Shown piece after piece: positions 51,601-63,837 of a stretch of 64,000 bases of DNA. The stretch lies in NCBI GenBank assembly GCA_965153455.1, contig OZ234499.1, positions 1,178,001 through 1,242,000 of the forward strand, in the 5' to 3' direction. Position 1 is the stretch's first letter; every line of letters begins with the position of its first letter. A program made the translations under genes and the position numbers. A model generated the notes under the pieces. That model was given only the letters and a program-made list of their open reading frames with translations, was not told the origin of the DNA and did no database searches. The stretch comes from Sphagnum compactum. Lineage: Eukaryota > Bryophyta > Sphagnopsida > Sphagnales.

Positions 51601-53429
51601 ATGCTAGAACTGGATGCGTATTATAATAATGACAACATACGCAATCTTGTGGCCAGAGAGACTTCCCCAAAATTGCTTTGAGAATCTCAAGAGAATGTAA
51701 TCAATTATACAAGCAACTGCACAAATACAGGTCTCACCTCTTAATTTCAAGAACTCTGCAGCACCAAGTGTTTGTGTGGAGTCAACATTTAGTGAGATTC
51801 CCACTGACAATTTTGCCATGCTTGTCTGCAAAACAACCAGAAAATAAGCTCCTTCTCCTTGAAAAAAATTTCGCCATGAGGAGGCTCCAAGTTACAACAG
51901 GTTGCTTGTGATTGTCTCTTCATGGATATTCTAAAAGGTGAAACCTGCCAGTACCAATGATGTCACATCCACCAGCACCTAAAAGCAGGGTTGAGCATTG
52001 AAAGGAGAAGGATCGCACCATTCTGGTGAGAATGGAAGTATTTGAAGCTCCAGAAGTGGCAATGAAGGCTTTGCATTTGCGGCCAAACAAAGGGCACAAC
52101 ACAAACCCTCCACCTTCCCCACCTTTCCGGCCATAGGCATCACAGAGTAGAATAATTGCTGGTGAATCCATATCCCGGAAATCTAAGCACCAATGAAGGC
52201 TACCTATCGCTGTCCACACTTCCACTCCGATTGCTGTTATTTTCATGACCTACAAAATGCAAGAAAAGACTCAGTCCGTTGAGGAGCTAGCACAAATTTA
52301 AGCTTTAAAAAGTGGTGGTATATTAACTACCATAGATACTCATTGCTTGATAGTCGATCTGTGACCAATCTGTTCAACAAAAACAAGGAACAAGGAAAGA
52401 GAATAAAACATACAAAAGGAGTCCAGTCGGAAACACGTCGCCGCAGATGAAGCACAGGAAATTCAACTGCCGATAGTAGAGATAGTGTTGGTGATGGGCC
52501 CAGACAACTGCTGGGTTTTAGCTTCAGTAGTTCAGTCAAAATTGCCGCTCGGTACCTGCCCCCATAAACAAGCAATGAACAAAGCCCCAATCCATCACAT
52601 TAATGAATCATAGAGGATGGCGGAGGCAGAATATTGACAGTACAAGGATGTTACAGGTGGAATTCACAAAGCAATGAGGACAAAACGACAGATTGCACTC
52701 ATGAGACATAGTCTTTCCAACATAAACCCCATGCTCCATTCATTTGGAGCAAGATCAGCCTATAAAAAGAGAAATGGGTGAGTGGAGAGGCAAATATTAT
52801 AGGAGTCACTATCTCTATAAGCAGCTCACTCCAAAAGTGGTGTTTAGCTTGATACAAGAGTTTCAGATCTCTTTCAGAAAAGTCTTCAGACAAACATCAA
52901 CTTCTTGTGCATACTTCCTAGACAACTTCAAACTAGGGGTTTAGATTCAAACTCAGGACTATAGAAAAAGATAGAGGGAGACATTTACTCTATTGTGTCC
53001 ACATAGAATTTAGAAAAGAAAATTTTGCACTAGCTAAGGAAGCAGGCAGAATTCCATGCAGAGGTACCTGGAAGAGAATTTGATGGACTTGAATTTGCCA
53101 CGGCCCTCAGTGCGAAGATTGATGGTAAATTCCAAGGCATGATGTTGTAAGGGATCATCACGTCCACCAGTAACAGGAGCAGCACTCTCATAATCAGTAG
53201 ACACATCATACACATTTGTCGTCTGGAGTGTTGTGGGTTCAAGGGTTATGATTTGTGTAGGTGACAGGCATAAGATGCGCTTATATTTCCCACGCCAAGA
53301 ATGCTTGGTGACGGAATACCGAGCTAGGTATTCAGGTTCTTCAGCAGGCATGGGAGATTGAGCAGGCTCCTGTGAAGGAGGACCTTCAAGTGCAGGGGGC
53401 CGGGCAAGGAGAGGCGCTGCAGGCTCCAT
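39607..53429 (-). CDS. GRV2: DnaJ-domain endosomal protein GRV2/KAM2 (RME-8/DNAJC13)
   Basis: This is the plant RME-8 homologue, a peripheral endosomal J-protein required for endosome-to-vacuole sorting and shoot gravitropism in Arabidopsis. Exons from the 5' end: 53429-53068, 52555-52414, 52249-52019, 51825-51738, 51515-51310, 50951-50850, 50495-50433, 50226-48004, 47403-47041, 46457-46317, 46108-45716, 45611-45126, 44792-44569, 44348-44188, 43792-43609, 43455-43161, 43052-42534, 42328-41983, 41847-41504, 41322-40712, 40531-40408, 40231-40163 and 39822-39607. They total 2630 aa (Arabidopsis about 2554), all GT-AG with closing phases. The N-terminal PH-like region begins EEPEYLARYSVTKHSWRGKY. 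A GYF-like segment lies near 1190-1245. The J domain has HPD at about 1578-1580. Four IWN-type repeats fall near 940 (LIWNERTR), 1425 (IIWTHKMR), 1889 (IIWNSATR) and 2242 (LVWSPAMA). Armadillo-like helices fill the C-terminal half. The start at 53429 is the best ATG; a longer N-terminus is possible. Confidence 0.93.
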
Positions 53430-54950
53430 AGCAGGTAGCAGAGGGCGGGGACGGGGGCGCACATTCGACCGCACCAGCCACCAACTCCAGGCTCTATGCG
53501 CCGCAGGGCGGCCCCCTGACTGATTTGCCCCCAGCTCTTCCTCTTTCACCTTCCAAAACTGTGTTTGCCCCTACAGCTCTCTACCTCTAAAAAGGTTTTC
53601 ACAAATCTAAGAACATGGAGCTTGGTAAGCACAAAAACGCCACAATTGATCTCCAGACAAGCCACCAAACCCTAAATTTGCTATGAGGACTAATGGAGAA
53701 CCCTACCACATGTCTCTTGTTCCTCTCCAAATCTTATAAGCTTTGCAACCAGGAAAATCAGTATCTCTTCGGCCGCCCTTCAACTTCCCTTCAGCTAGAG
53801 GTAAACTCTGGAGCATTCTTGAATCCAGCACAAGCCCACAATGCATGGGACCTGAAAAGATCTAAGTTTTTCTACCATGCGCGGGTTCCAAACACATGGC
53901 CCATTGCCTGAAACCCTAGTAACATTCTGGCAAATAGTCATGGCCAAGAATTTCACTACAACTAAATCAGATCTTCTTCCAGCTTGATGTAAAAGCATCA
54001 GAAAAAAATTGAAGCAAGGAGGAACATTCAGATTGTCTCAACACCATGTGCTCTGAGCCTGTGTGCCCGGAGGCAAGGGCCCAGAAAGCAAGAATGCCCA
54101 AACCGCTACGCCATTCAATTTGACTTAAGAGGAAGAAGAAGAAAAAGAAGAGCGAGAAATTATCGGAGTTCCGGAATACAATGCCCTTGCATTACTTTCA
54201 GAAAAGAAGAGGGATCTCTACACAGGAGAGGGGGGCGTGAGAACAAGGAACCCCCAAAATTAGGTCAACTCCATAACCCCTCCTCCAAATTCCTCAACAA
54301 GACAAAAGAGAAGAAACTCGCCGTGCGCTTTTTTCCCTTTGCTCTCCCAATCTTCACCGCAACAATCGCAAGGGAGACAACAAACAACCCGTCGCGCAAA
54401 CCTCACAATTCATTCAGAAACAGAGCAGAAACCCCCAAAAAAAACACAAACATAAGCTTCCGAAGAAGAAGCGGATCTCATACCAGCATTTCTAAAGATC
54501 GCTTGATTCTACCCGAAGACCTGTTTCCCGAATCCTTCAGCACCAGAGCGATCCGCCAAAAGCAACAGCGGAAAACAAACAACCCCTCCCCCCCGGTCCA
54601 AGACACCTTTCCGGACACCGTTTTCGACGATTTCAAAGAATTTTTTTCAAGACTTCGCACCACCTGATGTCCATTACCATCAGGAAAAGAAGACGATGAT
54701 GAAAGAACAAAGAACACAAGGAAAAACCGAGAGCAGAAGGGGAAGAGAGGAGAGGAGGGAGCGAGTGAAGCTCACGAAACACTCGTATGTTGCGATGTTG
54801 CTCCTCTCTCGGTGCCCGCCAGCCCGCTTGAGATCTCTCTTGGGATCTCGGTCTTGGGATCTCATCTTGAGACCTTTATTTCAGGACCTAGCTTCTTCTT
54901 TTTTGCGGTCCTCGTTTTGGTAACCTCAATTCCAAATGGAGATTCTTGGC
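53430..54950 (-). promoter_or_regulatory. GRV2 5' leader, probable UTR intron and promoter side
   Basis: On the minus strand ATGCTG followed by GTATGAG (donor at 54483) is a strong 5' splice site. Acceptor-like AG ends lie near 53577 and 53566, so an untranslated first exon followed by a ~0.9-kb intron is likely. A telobox-like AAACCCTAAA lies at about 53668. Short frames over 54323-54667 (plus) and 54478-54717 (minus) have no recognisable domain and lack convincing ATG starts. Confidence 0.45.
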
Positions 54951-55054
54951 TGAACCCCAGTCAACCACCGACCACTTGACCAGCTACGTTACTTTTTACT
55001 GGGCGCGGTAAATCACCGACAAGCTTATTATTTTCCGTGTTTGGGGGTGGGGGG

Positions 55055-55295
55055 AGGTAGGATTTTCGCCAAATAGCCAATTTCTTTTTCAAAATTGGAG
55101 AAAGCTTAGTATTTCGTAGGTTTTTTAGTCGCCACATTTCTATTTTTTAATCGCCATATTATATCCTGAGTTTGAGTAGGTAGCAAAAAATTATAGAAAA
55201 AATGATAAAATAAAATTACTCTCATAATTTTAAATCGCCAGATCTGGCTAAATTGACTTATGGATTATCGCCACTTCAGCTGCCTACATCAATAA
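55055..55295 (-). repeat. Dispersed GGCGAT/CCAAATTTGGCTA repeat, distal copy
   Basis: On the minus strand the core at about 55230-55285 reads AAGTGGCGATAATCCATAAG, then TCAATTTAGCCAGATCTGGC. It matches the head of copy 1 near 6690 closely. Further CGCCA-containing tail pieces lie at 55065-55160. The copy is about 48 kb from copy 1. Confidence 0.5.
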
Positions 55296-55599
55296 AATTT
55301 GAAAAAAATAAAAAACCAAAAAAATGAAAAACTTACTCGCAGTTGAAAAGTTGAAAAGGGCTAAAAGCGTAACAAATCAAAGGTCGTAAAACGAAGGTAA
55401 AATAGATACCAACGGTAAGTCCCAAAAGGCAGGGGCCAAGAATAACACTCGCTCGGATCGAATCTGGAACGTACAGTTGTTTTGACACCTGAACGGGAGG
55501 CCGAGAACCATTTTATGAGGGCCTAGAATCGTGGCTTTTGCACCCCTGGCACCAACCTAGTTGAGGTCCTGAATTGAAGTCTCAAGGTGATGTCCCAAG

Positions 55600-55750
55600 A
55601 CAGGCGACGCAACAGCGAGTGCGCGAGGCGCTTCTGCCCTTTTTCTTCTTCCCTCTCTCTCCCTCTTCCGTCTTCGCCCTTCTTTCCTTTCCTGCGCTAC
55701 TGTGATCCCTGTCTCTCTTGCAACTGTTTGATCTTCCTTTGCATCATCTA
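55600..55750 (+). promoter_or_regulatory. Pyrimidine-rich, relatively GC-rich candidate transcription start
   Basis: GCGAGTGCGCGAGGCGCTTC followed by a long CT-rich stretch (CCCTCTCTCTCCCTCTTCCG) stands out from the AT-rich surroundings and looks like a plant 5' leader reading to the right, divergent from GRV2. No protein gene follows; downstream are a minisatellite and an antisense PPR relic. Confidence 0.3.
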
Positions 55751-56008
55751 GTCCTGGCTAATACTGTGCAAATCCGTTATTGCGATATGTGCTGAAGATG
55801 TGTTAATTTTCTATTGTGCCAATGATCTTTGGCATTGAGGAAATTGCAGAGGACTGAGCTTTCTTCACCTTCTCTCCACTGGTGCTTTCCTTCTCTCTCT
55901 TTTCCCTCTGTTTTTTCTTCGACTTGCAATTCATAGCTCTCTTGTGTTTCTCAACTTACTTACCTGACACACATGATTTATAACAAAGCAATTCATACTT
56001 AATGTTAT

Positions 56009-56137
56009 GTGCAGTGCTGACATTGGAATGTAGGTAGGTATGTCCAGTGGTGACATTGGAATGTAGGTACGTCCAGTGGTGAATGTATGCGTATGTGCAG
56101 TGGTGACATTGGATTGTATTTCTACTGGTGACATTTT
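56009..56137 (+). repeat. Minisatellite of CAGTGGTGACATTGGAATGT units
   Basis: Five imperfect units of about 25-33 bases, each built on CAGTGGTGACATTGGAATGT plus a short AGGTACGT-like linker, run from 56009 to 56137. The unit recurs with point changes and shortening towards the right end. Confidence 0.7.
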
Positions 56138-56418
56138 GCTTCTCCAACGGATCAGGATCCCAGATGCAAAATGTGGAGTATTATGGGGTAAGCAAAATCG
56201 TGCTACTGAGCATTCTTCAAATTTTCATCAAAATATGCATGTAGTGAAGAAGATAGAGAACAACAAAAGCAAAGTGATAGCAAAGCTGATAACTAACAAC
56301 ATGCCTCTGTTTTTTTGGTGTTGTCTTCTCTCAATAAAAATGTATGAGGCAATAAATGCAGGTTTGGTGCTGAATGCCAACAGCATAATGTCACCTGGCA
56401 ATTGGAAATAAATAAGAC

Positions 56419-56740
56419 ATTGTGGCAGGCATCACCAATCATCCCTGCAAGAGCAAAGACCATCGTCAAAGTCTTGAATCATGCACATACATTGAGAAGC
56501 TCCCAAAAAAGGTAAACAGGGGTGGGCTGCACCCCCTCCCTTCTCTCTGCATTCTCCGGAATCGTTCCAATGCCTTTTTCCCCTTGTCCATACTTCACAG
56601 ATCCCAGAATCCTGGCATTCCAACAAACCAAATTGTGTTTGGACATCCTGTTGGAAAAACTTTCCATGTATCCTCTATGCTACCACATTTGGAATACATG
56701 TCAACCAAGCTACTACCCACAAACATATTAGACTTAAAAC
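56419..56740 (-). pseudogene. PPR-protein pseudogene fragment
   Basis: Read on the minus strand, 56733-56660 gives FVGSSLVDMYSKCGSIEDTW followed by KVF, a textbook PPR repeat. After a frame change comes SKHNLVCWNARILGSVKYGQ and then, in other frames, GVQPTP and a LLNVCA-type stretch followed by DFDDGLC. The order matches consecutive PPR motifs of PLS-type organelle RNA-editing proteins. At least two frameshifts and stops break it, and no start or C-terminal domain is present. It is a decayed copy, not a gene. Confidence 0.72.
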
Positions 56741-56784
56741 TACAGTGAATGATCGAATTAGACTCAACACTGCAGTGAATGATC
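56728..56784 (+). repeat. 27-bp tandem duplication next to the PPR relic
   Basis: TTAGACTTAAAACTACAGTG plus AATGATC (56728-56754) is repeated as TTAGACTCAACACTGCAGTG plus AATGATC (56758-56784) with three mismatches. Confidence 0.75.
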
Positions 56785-56974
56785 CTTGTTTGTGAACATG
56801 CTTTCTCTCTTCCACTATGCTGCTACCCTAACGGGCTCACCTTGCACCTTAATCAACATAACAGGCAGGGCTTGACCATTCCATAGTACATTGCAGCCAA
56901 TTCAGCTTCCACCCAATCAGTGTTCTGCAGTTCTCAGATTTTGTTAATAACCTCTGGCTCCACTTTTTTTGAAA

Positions 56975-57350
56975 CCTGTCAGAGCCACAGAACCTTCAGT
57001 GTTCTGGTTCTTTCTTATTTTCCAAATCAAACGAACCTTTTGTTTCAGGTTTTTGAAATTTTCATGAAAGAACCAGCAATTTAGGGTTTAGCAGGTTCCT
57101 TCACCTGATTCCTTGATTTTTTTTGAACTCTGGTTAAAGATCAAAACCAGTTCTATGATTTTTGAGAACCATCGGTCAAGGCTCATAACTCAGAACCAGT
57201 TTTTTTTTTTTTATTGAGAACCGTTGGTCAAAGGTTTATGCATACCCTACCCTTACCCGTCGGTTGTCAAAGGGGGGGGGGTTTGGGGTTTAAGGCTTAG
57301 GCTTCAAGCGGCTTTAGGGGTTAGGGTTTCAAGAATTTTCTAATTAGGAT
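56975..57350. repeat. GGTTCT/AGAACC-rich patch, G10 run and TTTAGGG-like tract
   Basis: Several AACCAGTTCT and GAGAACC phrases (56975-57230) resemble similar patches at 15.1-15.2, 25.6-26.0 and 29.9-30.0 kb. They are followed by a run of ten G (57272-57281) and GGGGTTTAAGGCTTAGG, TTTAGGGGTTAGGGTTTC, a degenerate telomere-like tract. Confidence 0.4.
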
Positions 57351-60069
57351 TTTGGAAATTTCTTTACAAAAAAATGGAAAAAGGAAACCTGCAAAAAACT
57401 GTTTTGAGAATTTTTTTTCTTTTTTTTTTTCGATTTTTCATACAAACTATGCTTGCTAATTCCATAAGTAATTTTATGTATCTGCATGGAATTTTTTCGA
57501 TTTGTTTTATCTTTTTTTTGGTGGGGTTTTTTTTTTTTTTTTTTTTTCCTCATCTCTAAAACATATGGGCAATAGCAATTGTGTGTTGTTGATCAAAAAC
57601 ATGATCCCTAGTTCTTGAAGAGACTTATTTTAACTTTGTCATTTACGGTAAAAGAACATTAACATGGTTCAATGATGAATGGAACCTTAAAAGGAATTAT
57701 CTATAAAAGCTTTAATATTGGAATGGGATGGGCATTAGGAAAATAGTCAACTTTTATATATGGAAATGGCGTGAGTATAACCAAAATCATTATTATGAAA
57801 TAATATTATCAATGTAAGCAATGATGAGACCTTATACCTAATACCCATGTGCATTCAACATGAATGTGGATGGCATATCAAAATTTTGATTATACCTTTA
57901 TTTCGATTTCAAGTCAATTGAATCAAATAGTCATTTTAAATTTAGGATAATACTTTCTAAATCACACCATTGCCACATTATTACCAACTTATTCATTAAC
58001 CCCAATAGGTTGGTATAATGTGCTACTTGGCTTAACAATGAGCTAAACTCATAACAATTTGTAGGTCAACATGATTTCATATTACTTGGTCCATTGATTT
58101 TATGCATCAAACAAAATCAAATTATCCTAATTGTTTAAAATCTTCCTATAGACAACAATATCATCATGTATTGGGAATCGGATTTATTGAAATATGTTTT
58201 AAGTGAATTCTAATGTACAAAAATGTGCACCTATAACACATCTTACAAGAATTTGCAAATGACGAAATTATTTTCTTAAACATGATCTCGATTAAACCTC
58301 AATTGTTTCTATATTTGCATACAGGTCTAATTAACATCAATATGTTGTAGTAATGTTCCACACCTTATTAAGATTTCATTTTCAAAATTTGTTATTGAGA
58401 AACAATACCTTACACATTTATAGCTTTTCAAACCTAGTCATTGAATGATTTGCTTCATCCTACCTTCTTTTGTTAATTACATTACGCATTTTTTTCACTA
58501 CAAGATAATTGTCAACAAGTTATGTTTTTCCACTTTTAATTTTGAAAATGCTTATGTCATAACAACAAAACCATGGTTTTAATGTTTGTAAAATCACAAC
58601 TAAACTAGTTATTAAATAAAATCTATTGGCTTGAAATAACTAACTATGTCCATTTTGACTAATATAAATATTTAAAATATTTCATATGATTAAAATTTCT
58701 ATTTACTCAAATTGAACACAATGTTATACACATCATGGATGCGGCACCTATGTGGAACATTAAAACATTATTATTATAATTAAAATAGATCATTCAAACT
58801 ATGACAAGGATGCCATGTTTCATGTGTGTTTATAATATCATTTTTTAAGCTACTAATTTATGTGCATTAACATGTAAAAAACATCATGTAAGTATTCTTT
58901 GAAATTAACTTTTAATAATGATAGTATAATGATTTTCATGTTTTTGGATTCACATATTTCTACAAATATCATTTCAAAATTTTATAAAAGTATAAATTCA
59001 AGATATAATTATAGATTCACATGTGAAATTAATTTCATTACAAATAAAATAACTAAAATATAATAAGAAATTTGATTATTGATTTTTTCATTTTCCAAAC
59101 CAAAGTAATTTTCCAATTTATAATTTATAAATATAAAAATATAAAAAATAATTCAATTTATGAAATTAAAATTATGTAATTTTTCAAACAACTTTTATTT
59201 TATTGTGATATTTAATCCTAATGTCTTAATGAAAATAATGCTTGAATTTATGGCCAAAATCAAAATATCAAAATTCACATTAAAAATGTTTAACATTTCC
59301 AATTTCAAATGAAAATAATAAAAGTAATTAAATAAGTTGTATGTAATTAAAACATTGTGTTTGAATTTATGAACCAAGTCAAAATTTTAAATGTTACATT
59401 TTAATTTTTAAAATTAATGTAATATATTGTCATATTCCTTCACAACAATTTTAAGTAACACAAGCCTATTTTGGAGAAAAAAGTGTTTTAGATAAAATAA
59501 TATTAATGAACAAAAAAATTCGAAAGCAAAACTAATTACCATAAAAAATTTGCAAAATAAAATGAACTTGCAAAAATCAAGATTAAATGAGAAATTAAAA
59601 ATTAAAAACATTCATTAGGAATTGTTCAAATTAACTATAAATTTGTTAACCCTAAAGCTTTGAATACAACTTACATCCAAAAACCTTAATATCAAATAGC
59701 ATTTAGATGCATAATAGACCATTACTCGGTCTTTTACATGTTTTAAAGGTTTATACAACAACCTATTTTTAACAAAATTCAAAACTAGCAAAAAAGAAAA
59801 TCATCAAAGAACCATCATGTTGAGAGGTAGTTGATGAACATGTTTAAATGCCAAATATTATTTTTAATCTTAGTGGTCACTTGGCATTTCAAATTATGAG
59901 ATTCACAACGGAATTTTTGACCTTTGACATTTCTAAGAATTAAGAATCACAACACTACTATAATACCTAGGCGACTTCAGCATAAATTAAATTATTTTCG
60001 ACTTTGCCTAAAATTTTTGAAAAAATTCAACCCTTTTTATCGAAAGTTTCAAAAACACATTCAAGTTAC

Positions 60070-60140
60070 TAGCTAGTTTTGAACCTACCTGACCAAATCA
60101 ATTACTTTACATCCATCTAACCACTAATGCAGTGAAATAT
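60070..60140 (-). repeat. Second tRNA-like (SINE-like) A/B box pair
   Basis: On the minus strand an A-box-like TGCATTAGTGG (60131-60121) is followed 35 bases later by a B-box-like GGTTCAAAACT (60085-60075). The spacing matches the pair near 22.3 kb. There is no convincing cloverleaf, so it is probably a SINE or tRNA relic. Confidence 0.35.
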
Positions 60141-63100
60141 CTTTTAAATGCTAACAAATTTTACTACATATATTACACATATGCCGAAATTTTTACAATT
60201 AAAAAGGTAGCTGCCGAATTAGAAATGTTGGATTAAATTGATTATTCGGTAGAAAATTGCTAAAGTTGTCGAGGTCCTACAATAGTTAGACAATGAACTT
60301 AACTTGAAATTCAAACATGAACCATTCAAACCTCTTGCCTTGATTCTCACCTTGATAAAAAAAAATCCTTGTTTGAACCTTGTAATCTATAGGCTTCAAT
60401 GATGTATTAATGATGTTCACAAATGTTTAATTGACCATGTTCATAACAATTTTCTCTTATTGCACATTCTCACAAATAATGAATGTATCATCTCTAGTTT
60501 TCCTCTATGGGTGTATATTTTGTGCATCACTACAATTCTATACACTTATGCACACCTTATGTTTTTTATCCTTCAATAACAAGTACCTTAATGTACAAGC
60601 AACTTTGTGTGAATTTCTAGAACGAGTAATCACATAATGCACAAGAAACTTTAGCATAAACTCAATGCAAATATTTAACAAAAATAACCTGACTGTAAAA
60701 ATCAAAACCAACAAGCTCAATATGCAAACATTGAAACTTTTGTCGACCAAGAATAAAAGTAGTCCATTAATTCAATATTTGATCGTGCATTGCAATGGGC
60801 CCCCATTTTGATGTAATCGTTGGATGAGAATACTTATTATTTATTTGAATTTGGTCAAATTCTTGTCACCTAAAACATTTTTCATGTCATCTAAAAAATA
60901 ACAAATCATGATAAATAATGTCTTAAGGAACCACCTTTGGCTTCTATTGACTTGCTTGGACCCAACTACCTTTTGGACTAAATATAAAAAATTGAGGTGA
61001 GAAAATGCCTTATTGGAACATTTTATACAAAGTATGATAGAATGGTGAACTGTTGAAAGTACCACTTCCCCAAATCGCAAGGATGTTATGAAATGGAGGA
61101 TTTCAATGGAGCATTATGAAGTGCATTTAATACATTACTTTAGATTTTTGAAGTAGGATGCATTTTTTCGATGTTATTTTTGTTCATGTTCAATCATTTT
61201 GTAATATACTATAGACTTCAAAAATAGTTCATAGTGACTTGAAATACCATACACAAAAAATTACTAATGTCTTAAACATGTTCACAAAAATAAATCAACT
61301 TGTGTGCTACATATTGAATAGACAAACCAAATATTGATATGATTCTTATGCTTGTCACTATTAGTGTTAAACAACCATATTTACAAAATTATGTTAGATT
61401 TCTTTCCAAATGTGTAGCATTCCCAAAACATCATGATTCCACCAAATTCACAAGTTTACATGCCCATTCCATGGCAAAAGAAAAACAAGTCATATGAATC
61501 ACCTTCAACCTAATACTCACCTTAATATTCATCCAATATTCACATGCCACTACTCTTGTCCATATTGTGACCATCCTCCATTACTTTGTTGTGTAATGCT
61601 TAAACCCATGGTAATTTGCTTCATACCTTAACTCTCTAGTACTCAACAATTTTTTATATGAGTGAGCTTGATTTTTGGTTATTTCCCTTATGTGTCCCCC
61701 CTTGGTACCTAGGAGGCTTTAACTCCGATAACAACATTAACATGATTCATCCCCTCATACTTGCCCTCAACTCCTCCTTCAAGAATAGTTATTTCAAAAA
61801 CACCATGATCCTTGAGCTATACTTCACATAGAATTCTTGATATATCCTTCATATTGCAGATCGTGTGATCAAATTTTAAAATAATTTTAAAATAATTTAT
61901 GAATGCAAAGCCATTTCGTCCCAAACCTTTCAATACCGTTTGAAATCGTTACATCTTCTATTTTCATAAATGGTTGTAAAGAGTTCTTCACTTGAACATC
62001 AAAAAATTTGCCACTTAAACATGTAAACCTTTACAACTATAGTTGTGTTGATGCATTGCCACCTAAAATTCCTTATTTGAATGTCATCCTTTAAATTAAA
62101 AAAAACTTCGAAACTACTTTGGTGAACTACAAGTGTATTCATTTAGTGTAGGACAAAATCATAATGATTATCCTTTTCACACAATGGGAATTTAACCTTG
62201 AGCACCTTCATTACCATTGTTGACCATGTTTGTTTCGATATGAACTTGGAAAACAATGTAAAATCCTTTATTGCTTCAATAATTGAAGATGTATGACAAC
62301 CAATCGAATCTTATCAATGGTAACCTATTGAATTGTAAGCTTGGTTTCTTGCTTTTCCATTTTCATATATTGCTTTTGGATTCTCATATTCTACTTTTGT
62401 ACCATCATTTTTAACAACATGACCTTCTTATTCATGTGTTGAATTTGCAAAATTGATCATTTTTCAATACTAAAACATACCTTCTATGAACAAGGCACAA
62501 GTAAAAACTACAAACAAATACCAAACATAAATAATTCAATGTACCTATACACATGCACCAATGTTGAATGCCACAACATCTATATTCATTTGAAAACCAA
62601 ACAAAGAAAACATTTGTTAACCTAAAATGCAGGTACATTGTTGAATATTTGAACTTCATTTATAGCTAAAAAATAACATTACCAAAAATCTTTTAATATG
62701 TAACCATTCAATTTGTGATTGCATGTGATTATTTGTCATTTGCAACTTAGTTTTGTAAGTGGGTGGGTGGGTACGTAATTAGTTACTAATTAATTAATTA
62801 ACTAATTACTTTTTCTTACCAATTTAATTGTATAATTTACAAAACTAAAAACAAACACAAAGCTTATGAAAGAATAGTTTTTAATTACAATAAAGTTTGC
62901 GACTAAGATGCAACTAAAATATTTAACTTTAATATTATCTTATAAAAGATATAAAGAAAGTGTTTTTTTTTTAATATCACATTAAAATAATGTGCCATTT
63001 GTGATGAGCTCAAAGAAATTTAACCCCAAAATAATAAATAAATAAATAAAAGGTCCATTCAAATTAGGGTACCAAAAAAGAGCATTTAGTTGAAAAAGGA

Positions 63101-63837
63101 CTGCAAAGGACAACTTTGGAGTTTTATTTATTTTACATTATTATAATTGTAGTGGACTGTTGTATGCCAATAGATAAAATGATTTTTTTGGAGATAATTA
63201 AAATAATTAAAATAATTTGGATACTATGTAAATGTCATTTTGAGTCTTATAAACTAAAATAATCAAGTGTTTAAAGTTATTTTTTTAAAGGAATTTTAAA
63301 AAATGCATAAAATCATACAATTGATTTCAAACTTTTTGTACAACAAAAACATGCCCCCTTCTATGAAAATACATGTTCATTAGATGAACTTGATGAAAAA
63401 CCAAATCAAACAAAAACTTCAAAATTTTCAAGTTTTGAAGGAAAGGGATACAAGGCAAAGGATTTTTTTAAAAACCATTTGATAAAAAAATTATGTTCAA
63501 AATGTCTAGCTTTAGATGTAAATCACATGTGTAGGAAATAATATTGCCAAAAAGCATGTTTGGTTGTCCATTGAAACTCATTTTGGATTTTTTTGGGATT
63601 TTTTACATTTCTAACGTTAAACCAAAATATTCATACAAAATGTATGAATGTGAAAAATCACCATGAACACATGAATTATCTTATATTGGACTATTCAATT
63701 TTTTTCACTTAAAAGTGTTTCATGTAAATGTTATTTGTAAAAAATAGTTCTAAAAAGTCCTTAAGTCTTTTTTTCCTCTTTTGGTACCCCAACCATGAAT
63801 GAACCCTAAAAGTATTTACATGGTTACTTTTTAACTA

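Noticed and set aside
54060-54115. Another tRNA-like A box (TGGCGTAGCGG, minus strand, 54113-54103)
   Set aside because: No acceptable B box at the right distance, so a SINE or tRNA call is not supported.
54323-54717. Opposite-strand frames of 114 and 79 codons
   Set aside because: Both lack a convincing ATG start, overlap each other and fit better as GRV2 leader exon and its antisense.
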